Counted from the stretch's first letter, positions 7,403-16,303 are shown. The stretch: 64,000 nt of DNA from Enterovibrio norvegicus DSM 15893 (GCF_900115495.1 NZ_FOWR01000018.1:35591-99590), one strand, 5' to 3'. The notes: generated from the sequence alone by a model not told the origin. Program-made: numbers and translations.

Positions 7403-8785
7403 TTACAGCCATTCTTTGAACTTGCGCTCTAAGGTCTTTCTCGCCACGCCCAGTTGGCGCGCCGCAGCAGATTTATTCCCTTCATGCGCATCGACCACCC
7501 GCTCGATGTGCGCACGTTCAACGTCTTTCAACGGCCAACCTAACGGATAACCGTCTTCTTGCTGGGCTATTTCTTGTTCATCACACTCAAGGTCATGCGC
7601 AGGTGCTGTCACCCCGGAATTGCCGAGCCACTGCGTCACATCGGGTTTGCCGAGCAATATCGCGCGTTCCACGGTGTTTTTGAGCTCTCGAATATTGCCC
7701 GGCCAGCCGTAGTGTTTCATGGCGGCCACTTCGTCATTTGCCCACACCACGGGTTTCATTCCCATGTCTCTGGCGAGCATCTCGGAGAAGTGATTGAGCA
7801 AAAGGCCTATGTCTTCAACGCGCTCTCTAAGCGGCGGGATCTCCACCGACAAGACATTCAAGCGGTAGAACAAATCTTTCCGAAAACGCCCTGCTGTAAC
7901 TTCTTCATGCAGGTTGCGGTTGGTGGCAGCCACAATGCGCACATCCACATTCACCTCGCGTTCTGCACCAACGGGACGAATGGTTTTCTGTTCTAAGGTG
8001 CGAAGGAGTGAGGCTTGCATCGACAATGGCATTTCGCCGATTTCATCCAGAAATAACGTGCCTCTATCAGCCACGCGGAACAGGCCATCTTTGCTTTTCC
8101 TCGCCCCCGTGAATGCGCCCGCCACATGACCAAATAACTCGCTTTCCAATAGCTCTGGCGCTATCGCCCCGCAGTTCAGAGGCACAAAAGGGCCATTTCT
8201 ACCGCTTACCGCATGCAGTGCACGCGCCACCAATTCTTTCCCCGTGCCGGATTCACCTTCAATCAACACAGCGGCTGGCGATGGCGCGAGGCGTGAAACC
8301 AGTTCACGCATTGCCAACGTTTTAGGGGCGTCGCCAATGATATCGACAGGAAAAGACCGTGCGACGTCGCGTTGCAGTGCGACATTTCGTCGTTCCATCA
8401 TGCGTTTATCTAAACAGCGCTGAACAGATTGAAGCATTTGTTCGAGGTTAAACGGCTTAAGAATAAAATCGGATGCGCCCGCTCGCAGCGCTTTGATGGC
8501 GGTTTCAAGCTCGGCATAACCCGTCATGAAGATGATGTCGCTGCGTCGTTCATCGTCATTAAAGGCTTCATGCCAATCAATGCCAGAACGCCCGGGAAGG
8601 TTGATATCGACAATCAACAAGTCGAAGTGATTTCGCTTTCGCAAGGCTTCCGCTTCTTCAAGAGAAGACGCCGTTTCTACCTGAGTGAGCTTTTTCGATA
8701 GCGCTTTGTTCAATATCGCGCGCATGCCAGGTTCATCATCCACCACCAAGGCGGAGAACCCAAACTGCTGTAATGCATCTTTCAT
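7403..8785 (-). CDS. Sigma-54-dependent response regulator (NtrC family)
   Basis: Predicted 460-residue activator with all three NtrC domains. The receiver domain (1-120) has acidic pair D16/D17, phospho-acceptor D60, T88 and K110. The AAA+ domain has Walker A GESGTGKE at 177-184, the sigma-54 contact loop GAFTGA at 223-228 and Walker B GTLFLDEIGE at 242-251. The C-terminus carries a Fis-type helix-turn-helix (NKSAAARQLGVARKTLERKF). An intact GAFTGA loop means it should open sigma-54 promoters; several candidates surround it in this locus. It is the first gene of a leftward pair with the kinase. The shared activator element at 8827-8840 lies just upstream, so self-regulation is plausible. Confidence 0.93.
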   Translation of the reverse strand: MKDALQQFGFSALVVDDEPGMRAILNKALSKKLTQVETASSLEEAEALRKRNHFDLLIVDINLPGRSGIDWHEAFNDDERRSDIIFMTGYAELETAIKALRAGASDFILKPFNLEQMLQSVQRCLDKRMMERRNVALQRDVARSFPVDIIGDAPKTLAMRELVSRLAPSPAAVLIEGESGTGKELVARALHAVSGRNGPFVPLNCGAIAPELLESELFGHVAGAFTGARKSKDGLFRVADRGTLFLDEIGEMPLSMQASLLRTLEQKTIRPVGAEREVNVDVRIVAATNRNLHEEVTAGRFRKDLFYRLNVLSVEIPPLRERVEDIGLLLNHFSEMLARDMGMKPVVWANDEVAAMKHYGWPGNIRELKNTVERAILLGKPDVTQWLGNSGVTAPAHDLECDEQEIAQQEDGYPLGWPLKDVERAHIERVVDAHEGNKSAAARQLGVARKTLERKFKEWL

Positions 8786-8811
8786 TTCTTGAATGCCTTT
8801 CCTCTCTCAGG

Positions 8812-8840
8812 TGTCCATATGATACATGGGACATTTTGAC
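8812..8840. promoter_or_regulatory. Candidate activator-binding element upstream of tupA and the regulator gene
   Basis: TGTCC at 8812-8816 faces GGGACA at 8828-8833 (TGTCC-N11-GGGACA). The 14 bases TGGGACATTTTGAC at 8827-8840 are identical to 2195-2208. The element is about 120 bases upstream of the tupA sigma-54-type promoter and about 30 bases upstream of the regulator start. Confidence 0.45.
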
Positions 8841-8959
8841 TCAGTCCGATAGCAGCATCACTTTTTCATGCACGAGCATGACTCGCCGACATCAACACAT
8901 GAACGCTTAATCTCTTATATTTCATCACGATAAAGTAATTCCACCACAAATAGCAAGGT

Positions 8960-8975
8960 TGGCATTTTTGTTGCT
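8960..8975 (+). promoter_or_regulatory. Sigma-54 promoter candidate for tupABC-mobA-mobB/moeA
   Basis: TGGCATTTTTGTTGCT is the best -24/-12 match in the window: TGGCA, correct eight-base gap, TTGCT, followed by T-rich sequence. It lies about 60 bases upstream of the tupA start at 9036, with the shared 14-base element about 120 bases further upstream. Confidence 0.7.
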
Positions 8976-9035
8976 TTGTCTACTTCCTTTTCTACAACTC
9001 GATAAGAAGTTTCGTCAACAACGTCAGGAAGACAC

Positions 9036-9848
9036 ATGACAGTCAGAAGAAAAACCAAAGCCATTGCGCTAACAGGCTTACTCCTTTCAATTTGTTTCAC
9101 CGCCAATGCGGCGGAGGTGATTCGCCTTGCGACCACCACCAGTACTTACCATTCAGGGCTACTCGATTTTCTTCTTCCAGAATTTAAAAAAGACACGGGG
9201 TATGACGTGCAAGTCCTAGCAGCAGGGACAGGTAAAGCCCTAAGGATGGGAGAAAATGGCGATGTGGATGTGGTAATGACCCATGCACCCAACGCCGAAG
9301 CCACCTTTGTCGATAAAGGGTTTGGCGTGCTACCCCGCGCCCTGATGTACAACGATTTTGTGCTTGTCGGCCCACAGAGTGACCCGGCCAACATCAAGGG
9401 CAGCAAAAGCGTCGCACAGGCATTGAGCAAGGTGGCAGATATGGATCAGACGTTTATTTCTCGTGGTGATGATTCTGGCACCCACAAAAAAGAGCGGCTG
9501 CTTTGGGACGCGGCGGGCGTGCAACCGGCATTTTCTGGATACAAAGCCGTGGGCCAAGGAATGGGGCCAACACTGACCATGGCGAATGAATTGCAAGGTT
9601 ATGCCCTGACCGACCGAGGTACCTGGCTGGCGTACCAAAGCAAACTCGACATGGCCGTGCTCGTCGAAGGCGATGACCGTCTGTTTAACCCTTATCAGGT
9701 TATCTTGATCAACCCGACGCGCTACCCCGATTTGAACTACCAAGGCGCGAAAATGTTCAGCGATTGGCTGGTAAACAAAAAAGCCCAACATTTGATTGAT
9801 AGCTTCAAGGTCAGCGGCCAACAACTCTTTGTGGCGAACGCAAGCTAA
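9036..9848 (+). CDS. tupA: Tungstate ABC transporter, periplasmic binding protein
   Basis: Predicted 270-residue exported protein. A signal peptide ends near residue 25 (ANA/AEV). The mature protein opens with LATTTSTYHSGLL; the TTTST motif marks TupA and contributes to oxyanion binding. It would capture tungstate in the periplasm and pass it to TupB/TupC. In other bacteria TupA prefers tungstate strongly over molybdate, which suggests the formate dehydrogenase served here may use tungsten. AGGAAG precedes ATG 9036. The stop overlaps the tupB start by one base (TAATG). Confidence 0.9.
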   Translation: MTVRRKTKAIALTGLLLSICFTANAAEVIRLATTTSTYHSGLLDFLLPEFKKDTGYDVQVLAAGTGKALRMGENGDVDVVMTHAPNAEATFVDKGFGVLPRALMYNDFVLVGPQSDPANIKGSKSVAQALSKVADMDQTFISRGDDSGTHKKERLLWDAAGVQPAFSGYKAVGQGMGPTLTMANELQGYALTDRGTWLAYQSKLDMAVLVEGDDRLFNPYQVILINPTRYPDLNYQGAKMFSDWLVNKKAQHLIDSFKVSGQQLFVANAS

Positions 9849-10546
9849 TGAACTTACTCGACACCACCCAACAAGCGGTTTCCCTGCTGTTTAGCGGCGA
9901 TACAACGCTATGGGGTATTGTTGGTGTGTCGTTTTCCGTGTCACTTATTGCTATTGGGCTGGTCTTAATTCCAGCCCTCCTTATTAGCTTTGCCCTTGCG
10001 TATTGGCGTGTGCCAGGCAAATGGCTCGTACTCTCTCTCGTCAATACGCTCCAATCTGTGCCAACCGTGGTGGTGGGGTTGCTGCTTTACATGATGCTGT
10101 CCCGCGCCGGTCCGCTGGGTGATTGGAAGATGCTGTTTACGCAAAAGGCGATGATTTTGGGACAGATCCTGATCAGCCTTCCGATCTTGATTTCCATGAT
10201 GCACGCAGCATTCCAAAACAGTGACCGACGCGCATGGGAGACGGCCTATACGCTCGGTGCATCCATTCCTCGCGCCATGATGACCTTGATGTGGGAAATC
10301 CGTTTCCCTTTGCTTGCCGCTGTGATCACGGCGTTCAGCCGGATCATCACAGAAGTTGGGTGCTCCATGATGGTCGGTGGCAACATCCTGTATTACACCC
10401 GAAATATTCCCACCGCGATTGCGCTAGAAACATCTAAGGGTGCCTTCGCGCAAGGCATCGCACTCGGCATGGTGTTGCTGTTACTGGCGCTCACCATGAA
10501 CTTCTTCATTAGCTTTGCCCATGGCAATGGCCACTTGAGAACCTAA
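9848..10546 (+). CDS. tupB: Tungstate ABC transporter permease
   Basis: Predicted 232-residue inner-membrane permease with about five hydrophobic segments. A binding-protein-dependent transport EAA-like loop is visible near residues 130-160 (RRAWETAYTLGASIPRAMMTLMW). It forms the channel of the tungstate importer with the TupC ATPase. The start overlaps the tupA stop by one base, so translation is coupled, and tupC follows almost without a gap. Confidence 0.9.
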   Translation: MNLLDTTQQAVSLLFSGDTTLWGIVGVSFSVSLIAIGLVLIPALLISFALAYWRVPGKWLVLSLVNTLQSVPTVVVGLLLYMMLSRAGPLGDWKMLFTQKAMILGQILISLPILISMMHAAFQNSDRRAWETAYTLGASIPRAMMTLMWEIRFPLLAAVITAFSRIITEVGCSMMVGGNILYYTRNIPTAIALETSKGAFAQGIALGMVLLLLALTMNFFISFAHGNGHLRT

Positions 10547-10559
10547 CTTGAGCGAGAAT

Positions 10560-11261
10560 ATGAGTCAGATAACCTTAGAAGCTGTTGATCTCTCAGTGAA
10601 ATACAAACACCGTTTGTTGTTTCACATTCCCTCATTGAAGCTGTGTCCGGGTGATGCGGTGTACCTCTCAGGTCAAAACGGCATTGGCAAAACAACCCTG
10701 CTAAAAGTGCTCGCGGGTATTCAGCGCCCGTCCAGTGGCTCTCTCAACCTTGCTCGCGCCTCTTGGCTTCAACGTTTAGCGGGTTTTACCGGGCAAAGTG
10801 GTGTGATTTACATGCACCAATCGCCGTATTTGTTCGATGGTTCAGTGATTGAAAACATCGCTTATGGCCTGAAAGGAAAGCATGTCTGTCAAAGAAAACA
10901 GCGACAGCTTACAATGCAGGCATTACGTATGATTGGGCTAGAATCGCTGAGTCGCGAGCATATTTCTGTGCTCTCTGGCGGTGAAAAACAGAAAGTGGCC
11001 ATGGCGCGTGCTTGGGCGATTAATCCTTCGATTTTGTTGATGGACGAATCCTGCGCTAACCTCGATGTTGAAGCGATAAACGCGCAAAAAGTCATGGTGG
11101 ATGATTTGCGTGACCGCGGCGCGAGTTTAGTGCTGACCAGCCACCACCCCAACACGCTCACCGACGGCTGTAATCAGCAATGGTTGCTCGAAAACCAACG
11201 CCTCATACACAAGCCAGAACTCAATATCATTAACAAGGATAACCATGCCTTCGCATCCTGA
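10560..11261 (+). CDS. tupC: Tungstate ABC transporter ATP-binding protein
   Basis: Predicted 233-residue ATPase. Walker A is GQNGIGKTTLL, the signature motif is LSGGEKQKVAMARA and Walker B is ILLMDESCANLD. It powers tungstate uptake through TupB. I prefer ATG 10560 (MSQITLEAV); a TTG start at 10548 would add four residues and sit two bases after the tupB stop. The 3' end overlaps the mobA start by 17 bases. The signature and both Walker motifs are intact. Confidence 0.88.
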   Translation: MSQITLEAVDLSVKYKHRLLFHIPSLKLCPGDAVYLSGQNGIGKTTLLKVLAGIQRPSSGSLNLARASWLQRLAGFTGQSGVIYMHQSPYLFDGSVIENIAYGLKGKHVCQRKQRQLTMQALRMIGLESLSREHISVLSGGEKQKVAMARAWAINPSILLMDESCANLDVEAINAQKVMVDDLRDRGASLVLTSHHPNTLTDGCNQQWLLENQRLIHKPELNIINKDNHAFAS

Positions 11262-11829
11262 CACTACATGGGTCATTCTTGCCGGCGGACAAGCACGCCG
11301 CATGGGCGGCCAAGACAAAGGGCTTGTCACGCTCAACGGCAAACCGTTTATTGAATTCGTCCATGAGCGCCTGACAGAACAAGGCGCGACCATTGCGATT
11401 AACGCCAATCGAAACCAAGAAAGGTACGAACAATACGGCCCGGTTTTTGGTGACGTATTGGAGGGCTTTCCCGGCCCCTTAGGTGGTATGCATGCTGCGA
11501 TGTCGAACATCGACAGCGAGTGGCTTGGCTTCGTCCCTTGCGATTGCCCTAACCTGCCCCACGCCCTGCTGGAAAAGATGTATCACGCCATCAGCGCAGA
11601 CGCTGAAATCGTGGTTGCCCATGATGGTGAATCGGTGCAGCCTGTGGTGACCATGATGAAGCGCAGCATTTTCGAAAGGCTGAATACGTTTCTCGCCAAC
11701 GGTGACCGCAAAATTGTCTTGCTCTACGACCTATGCAATACCGTCTTTGTGGATTTCAGCGCCGAGCATGACGCCTTCATCAACCTCAACACGCCCGACG
11801 AGCTGTCGCGTTACGGGGAGTTGTCATGA
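11245..11829 (+). CDS. mobA: Molybdenum cofactor guanylyltransferase MobA
   Basis: Predicted 194-residue enzyme that joins GMP from GTP to molybdopterin cofactor, making the guanine dinucleotide form used by formate dehydrogenases. The N-terminal nucleotide-binding signature VILAGGQARRMGGQDKG and the later PLGGMHAAM and FVPCDCPNLP motifs are typical. Its start lies inside the end of tupC and its stop overlaps the next gene (ATGA), so it is part of the tup operon. Linking tungstate uptake with dinucleotide formation fits supply of a bis-MGD tungsten or molybdenum enzyme. Confidence 0.93.
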   Translation: MPSHPDTTWVILAGGQARRMGGQDKGLVTLNGKPFIEFVHERLTEQGATIAINANRNQERYEQYGPVFGDVLEGFPGPLGGMHAAMSNIDSEWLGFVPCDCPNLPHALLEKMYHAISADAEIVVAHDGESVQPVVTMMKRSIFERLNTFLANGDRKIVLLYDLCNTVFVDFSAEHDAFINLNTPDELSRYGELS

Positions 11830-13619
11830 GCCCGACCCATTGCTCACTGCCCGTTTTAGGGTTTGCAGCATTTAGTGGTACAGGCAAAACAACCCTGCTG
11901 GAAAAACTCATTCCTGCCTTGGTTGAAAAAGGCATTCGCATTGCCATGGTCAAACACGCGCACCATGATTTTGATGTCGATAAACCAGGTAAAGACAGTT
12001 ATCGCCTGCGCAAAGCGGGGGCGACACAAATGTTGATCAGCGCTCGCTATCGTCACGCATTGATGACTGAAACGCCCGATCGCGAATGCACGCTCAATCA
12101 ATTGCTCGGGCAACTCGATCAGAACAACGCGGATTTGGTGTTAGTGGAAGGCTTTAAACACAACGCTTTCCCCAAGATAGAACTTCATCGCGCAGCACTC
12201 GACAAGCCCTGGCTTCACCCAGAGGATCCAAACATTGTGGCAGTCGCCTGCGATGACTCATCTTCTTCTGCCTCCTCTACCGAGCTTCCATCAACATCCC
12301 CGCCTCGTTTAGACATCAATGACATTGCGAGCTTGGTGGGGTTTATTCAACGTTGGATGGAAAGCCACAACGCACAAACCGCCACGTGCGATTCACTGTC
12401 GCCAACGCTGTTGTCGGTGGACGACGGCAGAGCAAAAATCCTTGACGCGATTGCGGTGTCGGAACACACCGAAACATGCGATCTGAACGAACTGCCTCAT
12501 CGCGTGTTGGCAGCGGATATCATTGCGCCTGTGAACGTGCCTTCTTCAACTAACTCGGCAATGGACGGCTATGCCATTCGCAGTGACGACATTGAGCGCG
12601 AAGGCTATCGCCTCGTTAGTGATGTGTTTGCAGGTCACCACTACGCGGAAACCCTTACGGCGGGAGAATGCGTGCGCATTATGACGGGCGCGCCCGTTCC
12701 AGAAGGTGCAGATACTGTGATCATGCGTGAGCAAGCAAGCGACGATAACGGCACAGTGTCTTTCGACACAACCAAAGGGGCTATCCGAGCGGGGCAAAAT
12801 GTGCGTCAAGCAGGTGAAGATCTCCGACGAGGTGCAACGGTTTTTCAAGCAGGAAAACGCATTGGCGCAGCGGAACTGGGGATGATGGCATCGCTCGGTT
12901 TTGACCGTGCTGAGGTATTCAAACCGATAAAGGTTGCCCTGTTTTCAACTGGCGATGAAGTACAAGCGCCGGGCACAGCCGCAAAATCTCACTGCATTTA
13001 TGACGCAAACCGATACACGCTGCGCGCCATGCTCACCAAACTCGGTTGCGAGATCCTCGATTTCGGCATTATTGAAGACACCGAAGCGGCATTACACGCC
13101 ACGCTCAGCACTGCCACAGAACAAGCCGACATGGTGATTTCATCCGGTGGCGTCTCCGTGGGCGATGCAGACTACATTAAAACCGTGTTAAGCCAGCTGG
13201 GTGACATTAACTTCTGGCGCGTCAACATGCGTCCCGGCAGACCCCTCGCCTTCGGTAAACTGGGCGATGTGCCTTTCTTTGGGCTGCCAGGCAACCCTGT
13301 GGCCGTGATGGTGACGTTCCTGCAATTCGTTGAGCCAGCGATACGAAAAATGCAGGGAGACGCCCACTGGCAGCCTGAAACCCTGTCAGCCATTACGCAA
13401 GAGCGCATCCGCTCACGTCGCGGTCGCACTGAATATACCCGCGGTATATACAGCATCAGCGCCAATGGTCAGCTAGAAGTCAGATCAACGGGCTCACAAG
13501 GTTCAGGTATTTTGCGGTCAATGAGTGAGGCCAATTGCTTAATTGAAGTCGCGCCGGATGTGGACAATGCGGAAGTGGGCGATCGTGTCACTATCATTCC
13601 ACTGGCATCTCGACTGTAG
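11826..13619 (+). CDS. MobB-MoeA fusion protein, cofactor GTP-binding adaptor and metal-insertion enzyme
   Basis: Predicted 597-residue two-domain protein. Residues 1-180 are MobB: GFAAFSGTGKTTL P-loop near 12-24 and the VKHAHHDFDVDKPGKDS stretch. A Ser/Pro-rich loop lies at 143-160. Residues 190-597 are MoeA, which inserts the metal into adenylylated molybdopterin: NSAMDGYAIRSDD near 243, MTGAPVPEGADTVI, SSGGVSVGDADY and GLPGNPVAVMVTF. The two activities are separate proteins in E. coli. Placement behind tupABC suggests the MoeA half may be specialised for tungstate, with a second moeA elsewhere; that is inference. ATG overlaps the mobA stop. Confidence 0.92.
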   Translation: MSPTHCSLPVLGFAAFSGTGKTTLLEKLIPALVEKGIRIAMVKHAHHDFDVDKPGKDSYRLRKAGATQMLISARYRHALMTETPDRECTLNQLLGQLDQNNADLVLVEGFKHNAFPKIELHRAALDKPWLHPEDPNIVAVACDDSSSSASSTELPSTSPPRLDINDIASLVGFIQRWMESHNAQTATCDSLSPTLLSVDDGRAKILDAIAVSEHTETCDLNELPHRVLAADIIAPVNVPSSTNSAMDGYAIRSDDIEREGYRLVSDVFAGHHYAETLTAGECVRIMTGAPVPEGADTVIMREQASDDNGTVSFDTTKGAIRAGQNVRQAGEDLRRGATVFQAGKRIGAAELGMMASLGFDRAEVFKPIKVALFSTGDEVQAPGTAAKSHCIYDANRYTLRAMLTKLGCEILDFGIIEDTEAALHATLSTATEQADMVISSGGVSVGDADYIKTVLSQLGDINFWRVNMRPGRPLAFGKLGDVPFFGLPGNPVAVMVTFLQFVEPAIRKMQGDAHWQPETLSAITQERIRSRRGRTEYTRGIYSISANGQLEVRSTGSQGSGILRSMSEANCLIEVAPDVDNAEVGDRVTIIPLASRL

Positions 13620-13666
13620 CGTTTCATCTGTAACCTGTCCTACATAGCCAAAGCGTATTCAGGCAT

Positions 13667-13695
13667 AAAAAAAGCGGCGATAATCGCCGCTTTTT
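13667..13695. terminator. Bidirectional rho-independent terminator
   Basis: AAAAAAAGCGGCGA, loop TAA, then TCGCCGCTTTTT. It ends the tup-mob operon (+) and tdk (-). Confidence 0.88.
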
Positions 13696-13718
13696 GTTGT
13701 TATCCGTTTGGATTGTGC

Positions 13719-14297
13719 TTATTTGCCAAGCGCTTCTTTGTAATGCACACGGCAGACCGACTCGTATCTGTCATTGCCGCCAATCACCACTTGATCACCA
13801 TCTGCAATCGCGTTGCCATCAGCGTCAGTGCGAATAACCATGTTCGCTTTGCGTCCGCAGTGACAAATGGTTTTTAGCTCAACCAATTTGTCTGCCCACG
13901 CCAACAGGTATTTCGACCCTTCAAACAACTCACCAAGAAAATCAGTGCGAAGGCCATAGCACAGCGCCGGAATACGCAATTTATCGACCACTTCGGTAAT
14001 TTGATGCACCTGTTCTTTCGTCAAAAACTGGCATTCGTCCACCAACAAACAATCGACTTTTTGATTGCTGTTGATGTCGCTCACCGCAGCAAAAATATTG
14101 TCTTCAGGTGAGAATAATTGCGCGTCGGCTTGAAGGCCAATACGTGAACTGACTTTGCCCAACCCATAGCGATCATCAATGGCAGCGGTGAAGATAAGCG
14201 GATTCATGCCGCGCTCTTGGTAATTAAATGACGATTGAAGAAGTGTCGTCGACTTACCCGCATTCATTGCAGAGTAATAGAAGTACAGCTGGGCCAT
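13719..14297 (-). CDS. tdk: Thymidine kinase
   Basis: Predicted 192-residue type II thymidine kinase, which phosphorylates thymidine to dTMP in the salvage pathway. P-loop [11 protein letters not shown] lies at residues 9-19, the Walker B-like LLVDECQFL near 84-92 and the lasso/substrate region [15 protein letters not shown] after it. Two cysteine pairs (CHCGRKA near 144 and a later CRVH) match the structural zinc site. Length is typical. The gene is transcribed alone, convergent with the mob operon. Confidence 0.95.
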   Translation of the reverse strand: MAQLYFYYSAMNAGKSTTLLQSSFNYQERGMNPLIFTAAIDDRYGLGKVSSRIGLQADAQLFSPEDNIFAAVSDINSNQKVDCLLVDECQFLTKEQVHQITEVVDKLRIPALCYGLRTDFLGELFEGSKYLLAWADKLVELKTICHCGRKANMVIRTDADGNAIADGDQVVIGGNDRYESVCRVHYKEALGK

Positions 14298-14410
14298 TAA
14301 GCTCTCCCGAGGAAAAAATACGGTGGCATGCTACCGAAAAACGAGGATCGGTAAAAGCGGTGCTGGCCGCGAAAATACAATTAAGAAAAATAAACAAAGC
14401 GTTAAAGAAA

Positions 14411-14435
14411 CAAAAAAGCCTCCCAAGGGGAGGCT
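14411..14435 (-). terminator. Rho-independent terminator of the NhaC-family transporter gene
   Basis: On the minus strand GAGCCTCCCC/GGGAGGC forms a stem followed by TTTTTTG. It lies just past the stop at 14443. Confidence 0.8.
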
Positions 14436-14442
14436 CCTTTCA

Positions 14443-16023
14443 TTAAGCCAGTTTACCTGGACGTCGCGACAACCACATGAGGAACATGCACACCAAGGTA
14501 AACACAAAGAAACCCGTTATCAGAGATAACGTGAGTGAATCGGTGAAACCCAATACAAGGTAAGAGAATGCCGCCACCACAGCCCCCGCTAACGCATAAG
14601 GCAGCTGGCTTGATACGTGGTCAATGTGGCCACAGCGTGCACCCGTCGCAGACAAGATTGTGGTATCAGAAATTGGTGAACAGTGGTCACCAAATACCGC
14701 ACCTGCAAGCACAGCTGAAAGCATTGGTAGCATCAGTGCAATTTCAGTTGCTGCTGACAAGTCACCCGCGATTGGCAACATAATGCCAAACGTACCCCAT
14801 GACGTACCCGTTGAGAACGCCATTGCCGCAGACAGCACAAATAGAATCAAAGGCAGCAACTGAGGTGGCAAGTTACCTTGAATCAGAGTCGACAGGAATT
14901 TACCGGTTTCCATGTCACTAATAACGCTACCGATGGTCCATGCGAAGAAAAGAATAAGGATTGCGCCGAACATGGACCTGGCACCAATCCACATGGTACG
15001 ACCAATTTCAGGCAGTGGCATGCGTTGTTTAAACACAGTGAATAACGCCGAAATCAGGCCCATGCCACTACCATAAAGCAGTGATGTACCCACATCGGTG
15101 TTTTCAAACGCGCCCAGCACAGAGAAAGCTTTGCCGCTTTCTTCCAGCGTTTGCGCGCCGGTGAAAATCATCAACGAGATTGTCGCGACGATCAGCACGA
15201 TGATTGGCACAACAAGGTCAGAGACATTGCCTTTGCTGCTTTCTTCAATGCCTAGCTCATCGTCTAACGATGGACCACCACATTCTTCGTCACCCAAACG
15301 GCTGCCCGTTGACGCTTGGTATTCGAAGCGACGCATTGGGCCAACATCCATTTGGAACCAAGCAACAGCAAAGACCATTAGCAATGCAAAGATTGCGTAG
15401 AAATTCATTGGGATCATGTGCGCAAACGCACTCAAGGGACTGTATTCTGTCACACCGTGGCTCACCAAAATGCCACCAATCACAGTAATGATGTAAGCAC
15501 CCCAACTTGAGGCCGGCATGATCACACACATAGGTGCTGCGGTTGAATCAAGGATATAGGCGAGTTTTGCGCGAGATACGTGGAAACGATCGGTCACCGG
15601 ACGGCTGATTGCACCAACAGCCAAACTGTTGAAGTAATCATCAATAAAGATGAACACCCCTAAAAAGGCGGCCAGTAGTTTTGCACCACGTTTACTTTTA
15701 ACGCGTGATTGCGCCCATTCTGCAAATGCGCGAGTACCACCGGATAAAGTAATCAGTGCGGTGATCATACCGACAAGAATAAGGAACGCGACGATACTCA
15801 TCTTGCCAAAGTTAATGGCACCATCTTCAACAAATAAGCTCAATGCCAATGAAGATAGATAAAAAGTGGATGCAGACAATGAGAAATCGTTCAGCAGCAA
15901 GACGCCGGAAACAATACCTAAACCCAATGAAAGCAAAACGCGACGAGTAATAATGGCGAGGCCCAACGCCAAGATGGCGGGCAACACCGATAAAGAAGAA
16001 GAAGAAAAATCGACTAAATTCAT
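14443..16023 (-). CDS. NhaC-family transporter under lysine riboswitch control, probable lysine transporter
   Basis: Predicted 526-residue inner-membrane transporter with about a dozen hydrophobic segments. Typical family stretches include FIDDYFNSLAVGAISRPVTD near residues 130-150, PASSWGAYI, FSTGTSWGTFGIMLPIAGD and GDHCSPISDTTILSATGA. Such proteins are often auto-named Na+/H+ antiporter. However, a clear lysine riboswitch lies in its leader (16113-16290), and riboswitch-linked NhaC relatives have been proposed as lysine carriers (LysW). I therefore favour lysine uptake. The ATG at 16023 follows GAG sequestered in a hairpin. Confidence 0.85.
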   Translation of the reverse strand: MNLVDFSSSSLSVLPAILALGLAIITRRVLLSLGLGIVSGVLLLNDFSLSASTFYLSSLALSLFVEDGAINFGKMSIVAFLILVGMITALITLSGGTRAFAEWAQSRVKSKRGAKLLAAFLGVFIFIDDYFNSLAVGAISRPVTDRFHVSRAKLAYILDSTAAPMCVIMPASSWGAYIITVIGGILVSHGVTEYSPLSAFAHMIPMNFYAIFALLMVFAVAWFQMDVGPMRRFEYQASTGSRLGDEECGGPSLDDELGIEESSKGNVSDLVVPIIVLIVATISLMIFTGAQTLEESGKAFSVLGAFENTDVGTSLLYGSGMGLISALFTVFKQRMPLPEIGRTMWIGARSMFGAILILFFAWTIGSVISDMETGKFLSTLIQGNLPPQLLPLILFVLSAAMAFSTGTSWGTFGIMLPIAGDLSAATEIALMLPMLSAVLAGAVFGDHCSPISDTTILSATGARCGHIDHVSSQLPYALAGAVVAAFSYLVLGFTDSLTLSLITGFFVFTLVCMFLMWLSRRPGKLA

Positions 16024-16055
16024 GATCTCTATATCAACCTGTTAGGTTGGAGATC
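16024..16055 (-). promoter_or_regulatory. RBS-sequestering hairpin, expression platform of the lysine riboswitch
   Basis: On the minus strand GATCTC-CAACCT, loop AAC, AGGTTG, bulge ATATA, GAGATC is followed directly by ATG. The outer arm GAGATC contains the only purine-rich ribosome site, so closing the hairpin should block translation. This suggests control of translation initiation, not termination. Confidence 0.6.
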
Positions 16056-16112
16056 TACTGCAGAAATGGAAAACCAGATATTTCGAAACAATGGTTATAC
16101 ACATTGATAGAA

Positions 16113-16290
16113 ACTACAGTAGCGCTCCATAGCTAAATCCCAATACTATGGCAGTGTTGTGTCTATTCGAGCACAACCCCAGCAGAAAGGTTTGATTAAC
16201 CGATTTCTACTTCGGCGCTATTTCCTTTCACATATCCTCAACGGAATCACCCTAAGACATGTTACTCATAAACCGCGCACCTCTACGTGC
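16113..16290 (-). promoter_or_regulatory. Lysine riboswitch (L box)
   Basis: Read leftward, the conserved lysine aptamer blocks appear in order: GTAGAGGTGCGC at the 5' side, GAAAGGAAATAGCGCCGAAG in the middle, CTGCTGGGGTTGTG before a stem-loop with CACAACACTGCC, then GCTATGGAGCGCTACTGT closing P1. Spacing and order fit the five-helix aptamer. Bound lysine is expected to shut off the transporter gene downstream. Confidence 0.92.
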
Positions 16291-16303
16291 ATAAAGCCAT
16301 CGT

